Below, piece after piece: positions 61,754 through 64,000 of a stretch of DNA of 64,000 bases (positions within the stretch are counted from its first letter, which is position 1; each line of letters opens with the position of its first letter). Made by a program: the position numbers and the translations under genes. A model generated the notes under the pieces. That model was not told the origin of the DNA. It saw nothing but the letters and a program-made list of their open reading frames with translations, and made no database searches. Origin of the DNA: Streptohalobacillus salinus (GTDB taxonomy: Bacteria > Bacillota > Bacilli > Bacillales > Amphibacillaceae); contig NZ_QJJR01000001.1 of assembly GCF_003201605.1 (NCBI RefSeq), positions 186,001 through 250,000 of the forward strand, read 5' to 3'.

Positions 61754-63115
61754 TTGGAAAAGTTAGCACAAGATGAGAAGCAACCGATATATCATGAGAT
61801 TGAAGAATCTTTAAGTGAAGAAAGTATTGATCGTTTTAGAGCAGAGTTTTTAGACATGCACCCCTACGATCAGTCTGAGTGTTTTGAAGCGTTAGCTGAA
61901 GAAAAACGACACTTGGTGTATAGTTATTTATCACCAGAAGAAATGGCAGATGTCATTGAACATGTTGATGAAGATATTGTAGGGGATTTTATTGTCGAAA
62001 TGAACCCTACCTATGCAGCTGAGGTGTTGGCTGAAGTAGCAACGGATGATGCTGTCGATATTCTTAATGACCTCGATAAAGATAAAGTCGCTAGTTATTT
62101 AACGATCATGTCGGATGAAGCGGCTGACGAAATTAAAGATTTACTACACTACGAAGAAAAAACTGCTGGTAGTATTATGACAACAGAGTTCGTTGTTGTC
62201 ACAACCGATATGACGGTCAAGCAAGCGATGCGACATTTACGAAAAGCAGCACCTGATGCGGAAACCATTTACTATATTTATGTCGTTGATTTGGATCGTC
62301 GCCTTGTTGGTGTTATTTCACTACGTGATTTGATTATTGCGGAGGGTGATTTAACGATTAAAGATTTGATGAGTGAACGGATTGTTTCAGTTTCAGTGGG
62401 GGATCACCAAGAAGACGTAGCACAAATGGTCCGCGATTATGACTTTCTTGCCTTACCTGTTGTTGACTTTCAAAATCATCTGTTAGGGATTATTACTGTC
62501 GATGATATTATGGACGTTATGGAAGAAGAAGCAAATGAAGATTACTCAAAACTTGCCGGTGTAGATATTGATGCGAATGAGTTAAACCCATTTGTTTCGG
62601 CAAAAAAACGCTTGCCTTGGCTAATCATTCTATTATTCTTAGGTATGTTTACAGCAAGCATTATTGCCCGGTTTGAAGCCACACTAGACCAAGTGGCGCT
62701 GTTAGCTATTTTTATTCCTTTAATTGCGGGTATGGCCGGAAATACTGGCACACAAGCGCTTGCCGTTGCTGTAAGAGGGATTGCGACAGGCGAATTTCAA
62801 AAACAAGGGATTCCTAAAATTATTGCCCGTGAAGCAACAACCGGTTTGATTACAGGTTTAACCTGTGGTCTTGCTATATGGGGAATTATCTACGTATGGC
62901 AAGGTACATTTTTCCTTGGCTTTTTAGTCGGTGTGTCAATCACCGCCACGTTGTTTGTTGCAACAATCTCCGGAGCGCTAGTTCCGTTATTAATGAATCA
63001 TTTTAAAGTCGATCCAGCGGTTGCCTCAGGTCCGTTTATCACAACGATCAATGACATCATTTCTGTCTTAATCTACTTTGGTATGGCAACTGCATTTATG
63101 CAATTCTTAATATAA
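61754..63115 (+). CDS. mgtE: Magnesium transporter MgtE
   Basis: 453 residues from TTG 61754, which has a strong AGGAGGGG 5 bases upstream and no better start nearby. N-domain ~20-130 of helical repeats (DIVGDFIVEMNPTYAAEVL, DAVDILNDLDKDKVASYL), two CBS domains ~135-255, a plug helix, then five TM helices ~285-450 with the pore motif GNTGTQALAVAVR. Mg2+-gated channel. The 159-base upstream gap holds a TAAAAT extended -10 and is too short for a typical M-box riboswitch. Confidence 0.94.
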   Translation: MEKLAQDEKQPIYHEIEESLSEESIDRFRAEFLDMHPYDQSECFEALAEEKRHLVYSYLSPEEMADVIEHVDEDIVGDFIVEMNPTYAAEVLAEVATDDAVDILNDLDKDKVASYLTIMSDEAADEIKDLLHYEEKTAGSIMTTEFVVVTTDMTVKQAMRHLRKAAPDAETIYYIYVVDLDRRLVGVISLRDLIIAEGDLTIKDLMSERIVSVSVGDHQEDVAQMVRDYDFLALPVVDFQNHLLGIITVDDIMDVMEEEANEDYSKLAGVDIDANELNPFVSAKKRLPWLIILLFLGMFTASIIARFEATLDQVALLAIFIPLIAGMAGNTGTQALAVAVRGIATGEFQKQGIPKIIAREATTGLITGLTCGLAIWGIIYVWQGTFFLGFLVGVSITATLFVATISGALVPLLMNHFKVDPAVASGPFITTINDIISVLIYFGMATAFMQFLI

Positions 63116-63132
63116 GCTTCAGGATCAAGTCG

Positions 63133-63168
63133 CCCAGACATCAGTTATTGATGTCTGGGTTGTTTCTT
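63133..63168 (+). terminator. Terminator after mgtE
   Basis: CCCAGACATCA / TGATGTCTGGG 11-base stem and T-rich tail. Confidence 0.88.
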
Positions 63169-63190
63169 CTAAGGTGATAATAAAAAACGT

Positions 63191-63219
63191 TTGCCTTTTC
63201 GGAAGGAATCGGCTAATAT
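63191..63219 (+). promoter_or_regulatory. Promoter of fabI
   Basis: TTGCCT, 17-base spacer, TAATAT (63214-63219). Confidence 0.55.
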
Positions 63220-63234
63220 AGTACTAGGTACTAA
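63218..63234. promoter_or_regulatory. FapR operator at fabI
   Basis: ATAGTACTAGGTACTAA fits the FapR consensus (TTAGTACCTRRTACTAA) with few mismatches and starts inside the -10 box, the same layout as at fabH. Confidence 0.75.
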
Positions 63235-63273
63235 TAACAAGTATAAATTTATATATTGCGGGAGGTAACACAA

Positions 63274-64000
63274 ATGAATTTTTCATTAGAAGGTAAAACT
63301 TACGTTATTATGGGTGTTGCGAATAAACGATCACTTGCTTGGGGGATTGCTAAAACGTTAGATGAAGCAGGTGCTGATTTGATTTTCACATATGCAAATG
63401 AGCGATTCGAAAAACCAGTAAGACAACTGGCTGAAACGTTAAAAAATAAAAATTCACGTTTTTATCTCTGTGACGTTACAAATGATGAATCAATTGATCA
63501 AGCCTTTGAAACAATTGGCGAAGATGTTGGGTCCATTGCCGGATTAGCACACTGTATTGCGTTTGCTGATAAAAATGATTTAAAAGGCGAATTTATTGAT
63601 ACAAGTCGTGATGGTTATCTATTAGCACATAACATCAGTGCTTATTCACTCGTTGCTGTGACACGGCGGGCTGAGAAGTTGATGACAGATGGTGGGAAAA
63701 TTGTAACGTTAACTTATCTAGGTGGCGAACGTGTTGTCCAAAACTACAACGTAATGGGCGTTGCCAAGGCAAGTCTAGATGCGACAATGAAATATCTAGC
63801 TAATGATATTGGTAAGAAAAACATTCGCATCAATGCGATTTCTGCTGGACCGATTCGGACATTGTCAGCGAAAGGTGTCGGTGATTTTAACTCGATTCTT
63901 AAAGACATTGAAGAAAAAGCACCATTAAGAAAAGCGGTAACACAAGAAGATGTCGGTGCGAATGCATATTACTTACTTAGTGATTTATCAAATGGAGTAA
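63274..64000 (+). CDS. fabI: Enoyl-ACP reductase FabI (3' end cut off)
   Basis: 242 codons are present and the frame is open at the right edge; about 15 residues are missing from a ~258-residue protein. ATG 63274 after GGGAGG. Short-chain dehydrogenase of the FabI type: MGVANKRSLAWGIA NAD-binding start, TLTYLGGERVVQNYNVMGVAKASLD with the Tyr-x6-Lys catalytic pair, and NAISAGPIRTLSAKGVGDF. Catalyses the last step of fatty-acid elongation; target of triclosan. FapR box in its promoter. Confidence 0.96.
   Translation, partial: MNFSLEGKTYVIMGVANKRSLAWGIAKTLDEAGADLIFTYANERFEKPVRQLAETLKNKNSRFYLCDVTNDESIDQAFETIGEDVGSIAGLAHCIAFADKNDLKGEFIDTSRDGYLLAHNISAYSLVAVTRRAEKLMTDGGKIVTLTYLGGERVVQNYNVMGVAKASLDATMKYLANDIGKKNIRINAISAGPIRTLSAKGVGDFNSILKDIEEKAPLRKAVTQEDVGANAYYLLSDLSNGV

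Overview
The window is a chromosomal segment of an AT-rich Gram-positive bacterium of the Bacillaceae type. The evidence is gene order and family content shared with Bacillus subtilis: smpB-ssrA, a yitS/yitT...yitU-yitV-yitW block, yjzD-fabH-fabF, trpS, opp, yjbC-spx-mecA-pepF, RoxS-spxH(yjbH), yjbK, relQ-nadK-rluD-prpE, and a 5' partial fabI at the right edge. Strong GGAGG-type ribosome sites, a sigma-A promoter grammar, an Fnr with a C-terminal cysteine cluster, and the glycogen and sucrose genes fit a facultatively anaerobic, sugar-fermenting bacillus. I cannot name the species from sequence alone.

Layout. 1-2.6 kb: 3' end of rnr, a GNAT protein, smpB and tmRNA. 2.6-3.4 kb: a non-coding stretch with inverted repeats. 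3.4-7.2 kb: a divergent pair of c-di-GMP enzymes (MHYT-GGDEF-EAL and a membrane sensor diguanylate cyclase). 7.2-15.6 kb: glycogen operon glgB-debranching enzyme-glgC-glgD-glgA. 15.7-21 kb: sucrose regulon scrR, scrA, scrK, scrB with two identical operators and a cre site. 21.2-25.2 kb: aroD, an alpha/beta hydrolase, a CwlO-like peptidoglycan hydrolase behind a WalR-type box, and yisL. 25.4-35 kb: degV (yitS-like), yitT, a ComP/ComA-like two-component system, an Nfu N-terminal protein, a REC-GGDEF-REC protein, then yitU, yitV and yitW. 35-40.6 kb: fnr, uppP, yjzD, fabH-fabF, trpS. 41-44 kb: a ZIP transporter, arsR-arsP-like permease-thioredoxin, and a DUF3899 protein. 44.3-50.4 kb: oppABCDF. 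50.6-56.3 kb: a secreted putative glycoside hydrolase, yjbC, spx, mecA, pepF. 56.4-64 kb: RoxS sRNA, spxH, yjbK, relQ-nadK-rluD, prpE, mgtE, fabI.

How it fits together. Several modules are stress, redox or proteolysis control: Spx and its adaptor SpxH, MecA, SmpB/tmRNA, Fnr, and the NO/redox sRNA RoxS with ResD-like and Rex-like boxes. Carbon storage and sucrose use form a second theme, with a near-perfect cre site tying the sucrose genes to CcpA. Three c-di-GMP proteins lie within 30 kb. Fatty-acid genes at both fabH and fabI carry FapR-like boxes overlapping their promoters.

The most useful observations beyond routine annotation are the RoxS/RsaE gene, two orphan IS200/IS605-like right-end (omega-RNA-like) relics, a ComP/ComA-like pair with no ComQ/ComX next to it, and a possible ~115-nt RNA in front of that pair. 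I found no CRISPR array, intact insertion sequence, prophage or recognised defence system. All regulatory-site calls rest on reading motifs by eye; no database search was run.
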